A DNA stretch of 64,000 nt from Flavobacterium gillisiae. GTDB taxonomy: Bacteria > Bacteroidota > Bacteroidia > Flavobacteriales > Flavobacteriaceae. The stretch is taken from the NCBI RefSeq assembly GCF_900107635.1, contig NZ_FNRD01000001.1, forward strand, positions 372,001 through 436,000, read 5' to 3'. Both the position numbers and the translations under genes were made by a program. Below are positions 23,799-32,615 of the stretch, in pieces; position 1 is the stretch's first letter; the number at the start of each line of letters is the position of its first letter. The notes under the pieces were generated by a model. That model was not told the origin of the DNA. It did not search any database and worked only from the letters and a program-made list of their open reading frames with translations.

Positions 23799-25940
23799 TT
23801 ACTCTTTTCTTTCCTCACGTGGAGGTCTTGGCATAAGTGCTTTTCTTGACACTTTTTCTTTTCTTGTTTTCGGATCCATACCTAAGTATTTCACTTGGAA
23901 AACATCGCCCATGTTCACAACATCAGAAACATTTTCTGTGCGTTCCCATGCTAGCTCAGATACGTGAAGTAATACTTCATTTCCTGGAGCTTCTAGGTAT
24001 TCTACTACAGCGCCAAAGTCAAGCATTTTGATTACTTTAACATCATATGCTTCGTTCATTTGTGGTTTGAAAGTGATTGACTTAATTTTAGCCAATACTG
24101 CTTCAATTCCAGCAGGATCTGTTCCTAAGATTTCAATAACTCCTTCTTCAGTAGTTGGATCTTCATTGATAACAATTGTTGTTCCAGTTGTTTTTTGTAA
24201 TTCTTGAATCACTTTTCCACCAGGTCCGATCAATGCTCCAATAAAAGCATTAGGAATTCTTCTTGTAATAATTTTTGGAGCGTAAGCTTTAACATCTTCT
24301 TTAGGAGCTGCCAAAGTTTCGATTAGTTTTCCAAGGATATGTATACGTCCGTCACGAGCTTGCGCCAATGCTGCTTCCATAATCTCGTATTTCAAACCGT
24401 CAATTTTGATGTCCATTTGACAAGCTGTAATTCCTACAGAAGTTCCAGTTACTTTAAAGTCCATATCTCCTAAGTGATCTTCATCACCAAGAATATCAGA
24501 CAATACAGCATAACGATCTCCGTCAGTAATTAATCCCATTGCAATTCCAGAAACTGGACGAATCATTTGGATACCAGCATCCATTAATGATAATGTTCCA
24601 GCACAAACTGTTGCCATAGAAGAAGAACCGTTAGATTCTAATACTTCAGAAACCACACGAATTGTGTAAGGACAATCAGTAGGGATCATGTTTTTTAACG
24701 CTCTTTGCGCTAAGTTTCCATGACCTACTTCTCTTCTTGAAGTTCCTCTTAAAGGACGAGCTTCACCAGTTGAGAAAGGAGGGAAGTTATAATGCAAGTA
24801 GAATTTTTCTTCACCTTGTTGAGATGGAGAGTCAATTTGGTTAGCTTCTCTAGATGTTCCTAAAGTTGCTGTTGCCAATGCTTGAGTTTCTCCACGTGTA
24901 AACAATGCAGATCCGTGTACAGATGGTAAGTAATCTACTTCACACCAGATATCTCTAATTTCTGTAGTTTTTCTTCCGTCTAAACGTGTTCCTAAATCTA
25001 GGGTTACATTACGAACAGCTTCTTTGTTAGTTTTCTTGAAATATTTAGAAACTAACTCTCCATCTACTGCTAATTCTTCTTCAGTAAATAAGGCACGAAC
25101 TTCTTCTTTTAATTCGTCAAATGCAGCAGTACGTTCTTGTTTAGAAGAACCTTTGCTAGCAATAGCATAATTTTTATCGTAGGATGCTGCTTTTACTTTA
25201 GCGTAAATAGCGTCATCAGTTCTTTCTCCTTCGTAAGTACGAGTTTCTTTTTTTCCAAAAGCAGCTACTAATCTTTCTTGTGCAGCAATTTGATTTTTGA
25301 TATGTTCGTGAGCAAATTTAATTGCTTCAAGCATTTCTGCTTCTGAAATCTCTTTCATTTCACCTTCTACCATTGCGATAGAATCCATAGAAGCTCCAAT
25401 CATCATATCAATATCTGATAATTCTAATTGTGCACGACTTGGGTTGATGATGAATTTTCCGTCGATACGACCAACTCTAGCTTCAGAGATTAATGTTTCG
25501 AATGGAATGTCAGATAGAGCTAAAGCTGCTGATGCTGCTAAACCTGCTAATGCATCTGGCATTACATCTTCGTCAAAAGACATTAATTGAATCATTACCT
25601 GAACTTCAGCATGGTAGTCACTAGGGAAAAGTGGACGTAAAACACGGTCAACAAGACGCATTGTTAATACTTCACTATCACTTGGTCTAGCTTCTCTTTT
25701 GAAAAAACCACCTGGAAAACGTCCAGCTGCTGCAAATTTTTCACGATAATCTACCGTAAGTGGTAAAAAGTCGATACCTGGACTTGCTTTTCTTGAAGAT
25801 ACCACTGTTCCTAATATAACAGTTTTTCCTATTCTGATTACTACAGATCCGTCTGCTTGTTTGGCTAAACGACCTGTCTCGATTGTGATGTTTCTTCCAT
25901 CACCTAAATCGATAGTTTCTACAAATAATTGTGGAATCAT
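23799..25940 (-). CDS. pnp: Polyribonucleotide nucleotidyltransferase (PNPase)
   Basis: A 713-residue phosphorolytic 3'-5' exoribonuclease of the RNA degradation machinery. Two RNase PH domains (about 10-215 and 310-545) flank a helical linker. The second carries the FFRG-like substrate site and catalytic Asp region ([19 protein letters not shown]). A KH domain (about 552-612, [17 protein letters not shown]) and an S1 domain (about 620-690) follow. The length is normal. It lies downstream of rpsO, as in many bacteria, but a terminator separates them. Confidence 0.98.
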   Translation of the reverse strand: MIPQLFVETIDLGDGRNITIETGRLAKQADGSVVIRIGKTVILGTVVSSRKASPGIDFLPLTVDYREKFAAAGRFPGGFFKREARPSDSEVLTMRLVDRVLRPLFPSDYHAEVQVMIQLMSFDEDVMPDALAGLAASAALALSDIPFETLISEARVGRIDGKFIINPSRAQLELSDIDMMIGASMDSIAMVEGEMKEISEAEMLEAIKFAHEHIKNQIAAQERLVAAFGKKETRTYEGERTDDAIYAKVKAASYDKNYAIASKGSSKQERTAAFDELKEEVRALFTEEELAVDGELVSKYFKKTNKEAVRNVTLDLGTRLDGRKTTEIRDIWCEVDYLPSVHGSALFTRGETQALATATLGTSREANQIDSPSQQGEEKFYLHYNFPPFSTGEARPLRGTSRREVGHGNLAQRALKNMIPTDCPYTIRVVSEVLESNGSSSMATVCAGTLSLMDAGIQMIRPVSGIAMGLITDGDRYAVLSDILGDEDHLGDMDFKVTGTSVGITACQMDIKIDGLKYEIMEAALAQARDGRIHILGKLIETLAAPKEDVKAYAPKIITRRIPNAFIGALIGPGGKVIQELQKTTGTTIVINEDPTTEEGVIEILGTDPAGIEAVLAKIKSITFKPQMNEAYDVKVIKMLDFGAVVEYLEAPGNEVLLHVSELAWERTENVSDVVNMGDVFQVKYLGMDPKTRKEKVSRKALMPRPPREERKE

Positions 25941-26056
25941 AAATTTAATTTTTTAGTTAAACATGGGTTCTAGTTGTGTTGTAGTTGTTGTTTTGCGTAG
26001 TTAATGCCTAAAACCCAATGAAAAACCAAACTTTTTTTATTCTTATGTAAAAAACA

Positions 26057-26081
26057 AAAAGAGGCACTCTCGCGCCTCTTT
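26057..26081 (-). terminator. Terminator/attenuator between rpsO and pnp
   Basis: On the minus strand AAAGAGGC pairs with GCCTCTTT around a GC-rich loop, followed by TTTGTTTTTT. It sits 10 bp after the rpsO stop, so pnp probably needs read-through or its own promoter. Confidence 0.8.
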
Positions 26082-26091
26082 AGTATATTGA

Positions 26092-26358
26092 TTATTTTCT
26101 GATACCCAATACTTTGATAATCTCACGATATCTGTTGATTTCTTTCTTTTTCAAGTAATCTAACAAAGATCTTCTTTTTCCTACTAGCAATACTAATGAA
26201 CGCTCTGTGTTATAATCGTGACGATTTTTTTTCAAATGTTCTGTTAGGTGGCTAATTCTGAAAGTGAACAAAGCAATTTGAGCTTCTGCTTTACCTGTGT
26301 TTGTTTTTTCTCCGTGTTGTGCGAAGATGTCTTCTTTAATCTCTTTAGTTAAATACAT
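26092..26358 (-). CDS. rpsO: 30S ribosomal protein S15
   Basis: An 88-residue small-subunit protein that binds 16S rRNA early in assembly. The full family pattern is present: a helical start, GKAEAQIALFTFRISHLTEHLKKNRHDYNTERSLVLLVGKRRSLLDYLKK, and the basic RYREIIKVLGIRK end. Length is normal. A promoter about 57-64 bp upstream leaves a leader in which S15 autoregulation could act, although no specific pseudoknot was established here. Confidence 0.98.
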   Translation of the reverse strand: MYLTKEIKEDIFAQHGEKTNTGKAEAQIALFTFRISHLTEHLKKNRHDYNTERSLVLLVGKRRSLLDYLKKKEINRYREIIKVLGIRK

Positions 26359-26414
26359 TCCAATATTTGTTTAATGATTTTTATGTATGCCATACAGCTA
26401 TTGTAGGACGGGTG

Positions 26415-26422
26415 CAAAAGTA
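26415..26422 (-). promoter_or_regulatory. Bacteroidota -7 element for rpsO
   Basis: TACTTTTG on the minus strand matches TAnnTTTG, about 57 bp before the ATG. Confidence 0.5.
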
Positions 26423-26524
26423 CTATTTATTTTTGAAATAATATTTAAATTTATAAATATTTTAAGTTTAAATCAATTCCCGTTTTTGAGTTGGTTCTTT
26501 TATGACTTAATTTCAAAGAGAGTC

Positions 26525-26980
26525 TTAGTATAGCTTTGCAATCTCCTGATTTACAAATTCTAGGAATTTCTCATCAGCCTCTGTAAAAGGATCTAAAACA
26601 TGACTGTCGATGTCAATTTGTCCAATATTTTCTCCGTTTACAAAAAGAGGAACCACTACTTCAGACTTTACAGTGAAGCTGCAGGCAATGTAATTGTCTT
26701 GTGCTGCTACATCAGGGACAACAAAGTTTTCATTTGAAACCGCTACCTGTCCACAAATACCTTTTCCGAAAGGAATAACAGTATGGTCCGTCTCAGCTCC
26801 TACATAAGGTCCTAGATGCAAGGTTTTTGTATCTTGATTTGCAAAATAAAATCCAACCCAATTGTAGTAATCTACATTGTCTTTTAATAGTTGGCAAACG
26901 GATAGAAGTTTTTCGTCTCTAGAAAGACTATTATTTAATGTAATTGCAGTTACCTTTGGTTGTAATTCCTGAAATGTCAT
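26525..26980 (-). CDS. GAF-domain protein, free methionine-(R)-sulfoxide reductase-like
   Basis: A 151-residue single GAF domain of the YebR/fRMsr type. The core (WVGFYF...LGPYVG...IPFGKGICGQVA...PDV...YIACSFTVKSEVVVPL...GQIDIDS) follows the family throughout. Two of the three cysteines are present, Cys76 (KGICG) and Cys100 (YIACS), with the 24-residue spacing of the Escherichia coli pair. The third, ten residues before the first, is His66 instead. The fold is clear, but reductase activity on free methionine sulfoxide is therefore uncertain. Confidence 0.82.
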   Translation of the reverse strand: MTFQELQPKVTAITLNNSLSRDEKLLSVCQLLKDNVDYYNWVGFYFANQDTKTLHLGPYVGAETDHTVIPFGKGICGQVAVSNENFVVPDVAAQDNYIACSFTVKSEVVVPLFVNGENIGQIDIDSHVLDPFTEADEKFLEFVNQEIAKLY

Positions 26981-26997
26981 GTTTTCTGATTTTTATA

Positions 26998-27005
26998 CAA
27001 AAGTA
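26998..27005 (-). promoter_or_regulatory. Bacteroidota -7 element for the GAF gene
   Basis: TACTTTTG on the minus strand, 18 bp before the GAF gene start. It is divergent to the XrtF element at 27031-27038. Confidence 0.5.
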
Positions 27006-27030
27006 TTTAAAGTCTCTTTCAAAAATTATA

Positions 27031-27038
27031 TAAATTTG
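27031..27038 (+). promoter_or_regulatory. Bacteroidota -7 element for xrtF
   Basis: TAAATTTG matches TAnnTTTG, 14 bp before the TTG start at 27053. Confidence 0.4.
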
Positions 27039-27052
27039 TTAAAAAATAGATT

Positions 27053-27604
27053 TTGAAAAAATATTTTATTCGTTACAAACCTTTTTTACTGTTTTTGACA
27101 AAGTTTTTTTTGACTTTTATTATTTTTACGGTACTATATCAAGGTTTTTTGGGTAGTTTCGAAGATAATAAGATTGATTCTCTTACCAAATTAGTTGCCA
27201 GAAATACAGAACAGTTACTAGGTTTATTTCATGCGGATGTATCATTAGAAGAAAATAAAGCGGAAACTTTTATTAAGTTGCTTTATAATCAGAAGTATGT
27301 TGCCAGGATGATTGAGGGATGTAACGCTATTAGTATTATCATCTTATTTATTTCATTTGTTGTGTCATTTTCAGGAAAGTTAAAGCCTGCCTTGCTTTTT
27401 ATTTTTGGAGGGAGTGTCGTGATTTATATATTGAATGTGATGCGAATCGCGCTGTTAACTGTCCTGATGTATCATTTTCCAAAGCAAGAGCCTTTGCTGC
27501 ATGGAGTGTTATTTCCTCTATTCATTTATGGAGTAGTTTTCATTCTGTGGGTAATTTGGGTACGTAAATTTTCATTATATGCTAAAAACACTGCTGTCAA
27601 ATAA
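27053..27604 (+). CDS. xrtF: Exosortase family protein XrtF
   Basis: A 183-residue polytopic membrane protein whose catalytic residues are all visible: Cys90 in MIEGCNAISI, Arg131 in NVMRIALL and His150 in LLHGVLFP, the Cys-Arg-His set of exosortases. Exosortases cleave C-terminal sorting signals of exported proteins and transfer them to an acceptor. XrtF is the small flavobacterial form. The start is TTG, as no ATG precedes the first membrane helix. Its partner gene overlaps by 26 bp. No candidate target with a C-terminal sorting tail was recognised in the window. Confidence 0.88.
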   Translation: MKKYFIRYKPFLLFLTKFFLTFIIFTVLYQGFLGSFEDNKIDSLTKLVARNTEQLLGLFHADVSLEENKAETFIKLLYNQKYVARMIEGCNAISIIILFISFVVSFSGKLKPALLFIFGGSVVIYILNVMRIALLTVLMYHFPKQEPLLHGVLFPLFIYGVVFILWVIWVRKFSLYAKNTAVK

Positions 27605-28022
27605 GTTAAGAGTTTTTCTGGGATTAGTGTTGGTGGTACTATTTGCTACGATACGTGCTTATGAAGATCAATTATTTTATGATCCTTTTTTGAATTATTT
27701 CAAAAGCGATTTTAATGCCTTGCCATTGCCTTCTTATAACCCTTTTCATTTATTAATGGGGTTGCTGTTTCGTTATGGGTTGAATACTATACTGTCATTA
27801 GGGTTGATTTATGTGCTTTTTAGAGATAGTACAATGATTAAGTTCGCTTCATTTCTTTATGCTTTTTTCTTTGTGTTTTTTGTATCCTTATTCTATACTA
27901 TAATTTATTTCTATGGGGCTAACAATGACATGGTACTTTTTTACGTACGCCGATTTCTGATTCAACCTATTTTTGTGATTTTGTTTATCCCTGCATTTTA
28001 TTATCAAAAGCTAAATAATTAG
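27579..28022 (+). CDS. Exosortase F system-associated membrane protein
   Basis: A 147-residue membrane protein with about four helices (residues 11-27, 60-80, 86-112, 123-142). It is encoded in a 26-bp overlap with xrtF, a pairing characteristic of flavobacterial XrtF loci. The loop after the first helix has the family-like YEDQLFYDPFLNYFK segment and a conserved-looking FVRRF stretch near 124. It is thought to act with the exosortase, but its biochemical role is unknown. Confidence 0.85.
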   Translation: MLKTLLSNKLRVFLGLVLVVLFATIRAYEDQLFYDPFLNYFKSDFNALPLPSYNPFHLLMGLLFRYGLNTILSLGLIYVLFRDSTMIKFASFLYAFFFVFFVSLFYTIIYFYGANNDMVLFYVRRFLIQPIFVILFIPAFYYQKLNN

Positions 28023-28048
28023 TTTTTTTGATCGTGCTATAAATTAAA

Positions 28049-28104
28049 AATCTGCAAATATTTTAAAGAATCGTAAGTTGGATTTTTTAAAATATTTGCA
28101 GATT
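28049..28104. terminator. Long perfect inverted repeat between convergent genes
   Basis: A 19-bp perfect stem (AATCTGCAAATATTTTAAA, 28049-28067, with its complement at 28086-28104) surrounds an 18-nt loop. It separates the exosortase pair from the DUF2126 gene and probably ends transcription from both sides, though flanking T runs are weak. Confidence 0.6.
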
Positions 28105-28131
28105 GTTATACAATTAGTGTGCTTTGATTGC

Positions 28132-31100
28132 CTAGTTCTTAGCTTTCCAGTAATGCCTTAAATCTAATGTATAAGGATATTCAGGATTGATAAGTTCTAT
28201 AGGAGTGTCAGGTTTAAGTTCTGATTTAGATTCTACTAAAAATCGAGAGGTTGCCGCTTGGTTTGATATTGCTTCTGTTTCTATTGCTGCAATAGTTGTA
28301 GAAGGAGTGTGACCAAAATCCCAAAAACGGCTCATTTTTCTTGATTCTGCTTCAAAGCTATTTACAGGGTAGGTGTCAAAACTTCTTCCTCCGGGATGAT
28401 TTACAAAGTAAGTACAACCACCAATAACTTTATTGTTCCAAGTATCTACTAAATCAAAAACTAAAGGTACATCAATACCAATGTTTGGATGCAATGCGGA
28501 TGGTGGATTCCAGGCTTTGTAACGAATTCCAGCTACGTATTCTCCTTTTGTTCCTGTGCTCCTTAATGGAATTCTACATCCTTTGCATAATAATATATGA
28601 CGGTCTGGAACAATTCCAGAAACTTTTACTTGCAAACGTTCTAATGAGGAATCTACAAATCGAGAAGTTCCCGTACTAGAAAGCTCTTCTCCAAGTACGT
28701 GCCAAGGCTCTATACCTAATCGGATTTCTAATTGAACGTTATCAATAGTAACATTACCATGATGTGGAAATCTAAACTCAAAGAATGGGTCAAACCAAGA
28801 AATATCAAAGTTATAACCAGAATCTTTCAGGTCGTTTACCACGTCAATCATATCTAAATAGGCAAAGTGAGGTAGCAAAAACTTATCATGCAACTCAGTT
28901 CCCCAACGAATTAGTTTTTTCTCGTACGGTTCTTTCCAGAATTTAGCTACTAATGCACGAACTAATAAATTTTGAACCAAATTCATATGCTTGTGAGGCG
29001 GCATATCAAAAGCACGTAGCTCTAAAATACCCAATCTTCCTGTTGAGGAATCTGGTGAATATAATTTATCAATACAAAATTCAGTTCTATGCGTATTTCC
29101 GGTAATGTCTGTCAATAGGTTTCTGAAAATTCTATCTACCATCCAAAATGGAACTTCTTTATCTTTTGGAATTTGCTCAAATGCAATTTCCATTTCGTAT
29201 AATTTCTCATCTCTTCCTTCATCTATTCTCGGAGCTTGACTCGTAGGTCCAATAAAAGGGCCTGCAAATAAATAGCTTAAAACGGGATGATGTTGCCAAT
29301 ACGTAATTAAGCTTCGCAATAAATCAGGCCTTCTTAATAACGGACTGTCTTCTGGTTTTTCAGCTCCTAACGTTACGTGATTTCCTCCACCAGTTCCAGT
29401 ATGACGACCATCAACCATGAATTTATCTGTCCCTAAACGACATAAAAAGGCTTCTTCATATAAAGCAGAAGTGTTATCAACTATTTCTTGCCACGTTTTT
29501 GCGGGATGCACATTAACTTCAATCACACCAGGGTCTGGAGTAACCATCATTTTCTCAACTCTATAGTCAGTTTTAGGTTGGTAACCTTCAATTCGCACTG
29601 GCATTTGTAGTTTTTCTGCCGTAATTTCTATTGAGGTAATTAAGTCGATATAGTCTTCTAGATAGTCTGTAGGAGGTAAAAAGATATATAGCATTCCGTC
29701 ACGTTCTTCTATACACATTGCTGTAATAAAAGTATCTACTTCAAATAAGGTTTCGTCTTTTTCTTCGTTCTTTTTCTGCTTCTCTTCTTTTTTGGATAAA
29801 ACCCTTTTTGCTGCTTCAAATAGTTTCGAAATAGTTCCGTAACGTTTTTTTACTTTTTCATCATAATCACCTAAATCAGGCAAATCTTCGAATAAGCTTC
29901 TGTCTACAACATTTTCTCTCTTGTTTTTAGAAGTTTTTGGAAGTGAATCCAATGGTAAACGCAATCCGATTGGTGAATTACCAGGAACTAAAAAGCAATT
30001 TCCTCTTCTAAACTCCCATGCACAACTTTCCCAGTTATCGGCAACATGATCTTTTCTTATTGGCAGAACAAATCCAGCTGGATTATTCAAGCCTTTTTCT
30101 AAAAGCATCGCTAACTTATGTCTTTCAACAGAATCTTTTAGATTTACTTTTAGAGGATCTAAATTTACGGGAAGCTTTCCTTCTTCTAAAGCCCAATAGA
30201 TAGGGTCTTCATAGGTTGGTGTTACGTTTTTAGAGTCAATTCCTAAATGTTTGGTAAGTTCAGTTGCAAATTTTTCAGCATCGTGGAAGTTGAATTTTGT
30301 TTCTCCTTCTTTGGCTACCAAAGCATCATTTTTCCATAATGGCAAACCGTCTTTTCTCCAGTATAATGCATATTGCCAGCGAGGGAATAATTCGCCAGGA
30401 TACCATTTTCCTTGTCCAAAATGGATAAAGCCTCCGTGAGCAAAACGCTGTTTTAAACGAAGTGCTAAGTCGTATGCTAATTTTCGTTTCAAAGGACCAT
30501 CAGCAGCAGTATTCCATTCAGCACCTTCAAAGTCATCAATAGAAACAAAAGTTGGTTCCCCACCCATTGTTAGGCGTACATCACCTTCAATTAAATCTTT
30601 CTCAACAGCATTACCTACCTGCATAATGTCTTCCCATTGCTTGTCAGAATAGGGTTTTGTTACGCGTGGATCTTCATGAATACGGGTTACTGTATTTTCA
30701 AAATCAAAACTAACTTCACATTTTTCTGTGGCACCAGTTACAGGCGCTGCGCTTTCATAATGTGGTGTGCAACACAATGGGATATGTCCTTCGCTTGCAA
30801 AAAGTCCAGAAGTTGGATCAAGTCCAATCCATCCAGCACCTGGTAGGTAAACTTCAACCCAGGCATGTAAATCTGTAAAATCTTTTTCAGGTCCAGAAGG
30901 TCCGTCAAGAGATTTAACATCTGGAGCTAATTGTACAATATATCCAGAAACAAATCGCGCAGCTAATCCAAAGTGGCGTAAAACATGAATCAATAACCAA
31001 GCAAAATCTCTGCAAGATCCACTCTTGATACGTAAAGTTTCTTCGGGTGTTTGTACCCCAACCTCCATTCGTAAATTATAACTAAGTTCTTTGTAAACGG

Positions 31101-31554
31101 CTTGATTGATTGAGACTAAAAAATCATTAGTTGGTACTGATTTGTTTAGCTTTAGGCCATCCATAAATTTTAGGAAAATGGGACTTTCTTCGCTTAATTT
31201 TAGATAAGCAGTTAATTCTTGTTGAAGCATTTCATCATATGAAAAAGGAAATTCCTCCGCATATTCTTCGACAAAATAATCAAATGGGTTAATGACTTGT
31301 AGTTTTGCAATTACTTCTACTTCTACCGTTAGCTCTTTAATTTTTTCAGGAAATACAATACGAGCTTGGTAGTTTCCAAAAGGATCTTGTTGCCAATTTA
31401 TAAAATGATTTTCTGGAGATATTTTAAAAGTGTAACCTTCTATTGCGGTTCTTGAATGTGATGCTGGACGAAGTCTGAAAACATGTGGAAACAACTTAAC
31501 ACTTCTGTCAAACGTATAAGTTGTTTTGTGGGATAGGGCAATTTTAACAGCCAT
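28132..31554 (-). CDS. Transglutaminase-like and DUF2126 fusion protein
   Basis: A 1140-residue cytoplasmic protein. Residues 1-85 form the transglutaminase-associated N-terminal beta domain. Residues about 150-290 form a transglutaminase-like cysteine peptidase core with Cys181 (SGSCRDF), His in DLHAWVEVY and Asp in LDPTSG. From about residue 320 to the end is DUF2126 (LTMGGEPTFVSIDD, FGQGKWYPGE, VDGRHTGTGGGNH, RPDLLRSLITYWQHHPVLSY). DUF2126 has been linked by comparative genomics to amide-bond-forming, glutamine-synthetase-like enzymes. Together with its neighbours it suggests ligation and cleavage of peptides or isopeptide links. This is family-level inference. Confidence 0.9.
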   Translation of the reverse strand: MAVKIALSHKTTYTFDRSVKLFPHVFRLRPASHSRTAIEGYTFKISPENHFINWQQDPFGNYQARIVFPEKIKELTVEVEVIAKLQVINPFDYFVEEYAEEFPFSYDEMLQQELTAYLKLSEESPIFLKFMDGLKLNKSVPTNDFLVSINQAVYKELSYNLRMEVGVQTPEETLRIKSGSCRDFAWLLIHVLRHFGLAARFVSGYIVQLAPDVKSLDGPSGPEKDFTDLHAWVEVYLPGAGWIGLDPTSGLFASEGHIPLCCTPHYESAAPVTGATEKCEVSFDFENTVTRIHEDPRVTKPYSDKQWEDIMQVGNAVEKDLIEGDVRLTMGGEPTFVSIDDFEGAEWNTAADGPLKRKLAYDLALRLKQRFAHGGFIHFGQGKWYPGELFPRWQYALYWRKDGLPLWKNDALVAKEGETKFNFHDAEKFATELTKHLGIDSKNVTPTYEDPIYWALEEGKLPVNLDPLKVNLKDSVERHKLAMLLEKGLNNPAGFVLPIRKDHVADNWESCAWEFRRGNCFLVPGNSPIGLRLPLDSLPKTSKNKRENVVDRSLFEDLPDLGDYDEKVKKRYGTISKLFEAAKRVLSKKEEKQKKNEEKDETLFEVDTFITAMCIEERDGMLYIFLPPTDYLEDYIDLITSIEITAEKLQMPVRIEGYQPKTDYRVEKMMVTPDPGVIEVNVHPAKTWQEIVDNTSALYEEAFLCRLGTDKFMVDGRHTGTGGGNHVTLGAEKPEDSPLLRRPDLLRSLITYWQHHPVLSYLFAGPFIGPTSQAPRIDEGRDEKLYEMEIAFEQIPKDKEVPFWMVDRIFRNLLTDITGNTHRTEFCIDKLYSPDSSTGRLGILELRAFDMPPHKHMNLVQNLLVRALVAKFWKEPYEKKLIRWGTELHDKFLLPHFAYLDMIDVVNDLKDSGYNFDISWFDPFFEFRFPHHGNVTIDNVQLEIRLGIEPWHVLGEELSSTGTSRFVDSSLERLQVKVSGIVPDRHILLCKGCRIPLRSTGTKGEYVAGIRYKAWNPPSALHPNIGIDVPLVFDLVDTWNNKVIGGCTYFVNHPGGRSFDTYPVNSFEAESRKMSRFWDFGHTPSTTIAAIETEAISNQAATSRFLVESKSELKPDTPIELINPEYPYTLDLRHYWKAKN

Positions 31555-31689
31555 AGTATAAGTATTTTGTTTTTGACAATTTAATTAAAAAATATGTCAT
31601 TTATATAGGTTCGGATAAGATATAAAAATATATAGGAAAATGAAAATTTAGACACTATAAAATTATGGATACTATAAATTAAGTCCTTT

Positions 31690-32532
31690 TTAATAAGAAA
31701 TAAAAAAATCATCAGAGGCATACATCGGAATTAAATCTCCATTTATATTTTCACATTCAATATTCATATACGTACAAGAAGCATTTCCAAAAAGACTTGC
31801 AACTGCAACTTCTGAACCGTCTTTCCCATGAGCGATTTTAACTAAACTACTTAAATTTGATAAGCGAGTTGGGTCAAAAATAATCCATTGTTCACCTATA
31901 TAAACCTCAAAACAGGCATGAATATCTGGCGGATTAATATTTGTTGCGTAACATGTAAAGTATCTTGCAGGAATGTTTAACGCTCTACATAGAGCAATTC
32001 CAAGATGAGCAAAATCTTTACAAACACCTTCTCGCTGGTTCAACGTGTCATAAGCGGATGTGCTTGCGTCAGTTGTCCCTGGTACATAGTCGACGTTATT
32101 AAATATCCAATCATTTACCGCAACTGCTTTTTCAATATCAGATTGTAAATAGCCAAAAAGTTTAAAAGCTAATTTCATTAATTTGTCAGAAGGGCAAAGT
32201 CTACTTGGAGATAAATAAGGCACGATTTTATTGTCTAAATCAAAAATAGAAGTGTTTGTAAACAATGTTTTTTTGCTTATTGTTTTGTATTTAACGTCTA
32301 TTTCCCCTTGATAACAAACTTGAAATGGTACAAATTCATTGGCTTGAACTGTAATGAATCTAATTTTTGAATCCGGTAAAGAGAATTCTTTAAAAGGTAG
32401 ATTAGGTGATATTTCAAGAGATTCTGAAATGATCTTTTGGTTGTAAGAATTTCCTAAAGCTTGAATGTTAAAAATACATGTGCTTGAAGTGTATACATCG
32501 TAGAAAAGGTCTGTTTTGATTCTAAATCTCAT
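31690..32532 (-). CDS. Transglutaminase-like cysteine protease
   Basis: About 280 residues from the ATG at 32532 (MRFRIKTDLFYDVY). Earlier in-frame starts up to 32625 would run into the divergent gene and add a non-homologous leader. The N-terminal beta domain (about 1-110) is followed by the papain-like core with Cys171 (REGVCKDFAHL), His in PDIHACFEVY and Asp in IFDPTRL. It is one of three transglutaminase-type proteins in the cluster. Transcription is divergent from the ATP-grasp gene, with about 83 bp between starts. A -7 element only 5 bp upstream implies a leaderless transcript. Confidence 0.88.
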   Translation of the reverse strand: MRFRIKTDLFYDVYTSSTCIFNIQALGNSYNQKIISESLEISPNLPFKEFSLPDSKIRFITVQANEFVPFQVCYQGEIDVKYKTISKKTLFTNTSIFDLDNKIVPYLSPSRLCPSDKLMKLAFKLFGYLQSDIEKAVAVNDWIFNNVDYVPGTTDASTSAYDTLNQREGVCKDFAHLGIALCRALNIPARYFTCYATNINPPDIHACFEVYIGEQWIIFDPTRLSNLSSLVKIAHGKDGSEVAVASLFGNASCTYMNIECENINGDLIPMYASDDFFISY

Positions 32533-32536
32533 TGGA

Positions 32537-32544
32537 CAAAAGTA
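32537..32544 (-). promoter_or_regulatory. -7 element abutting the transglutaminase start
   Basis: TACTTTTG on the minus strand fits TAnnTTTG but lies just 4-5 bp before the ATG, so transcription would start at or next to the start codon. Confidence 0.4.
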
Positions 32545-32615
32545 CTGTATATTAGAATATAACATGATGAATTTGTTAAAAAAAACTGTAAATTCGCGCC
32601 TTATAAAAACCGTGC

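Noticed and set aside
26041..26359. Autoregulatory pseudoknot of rpsO
   Set aside because: I could not establish a specific structure in the leader by reading alone.
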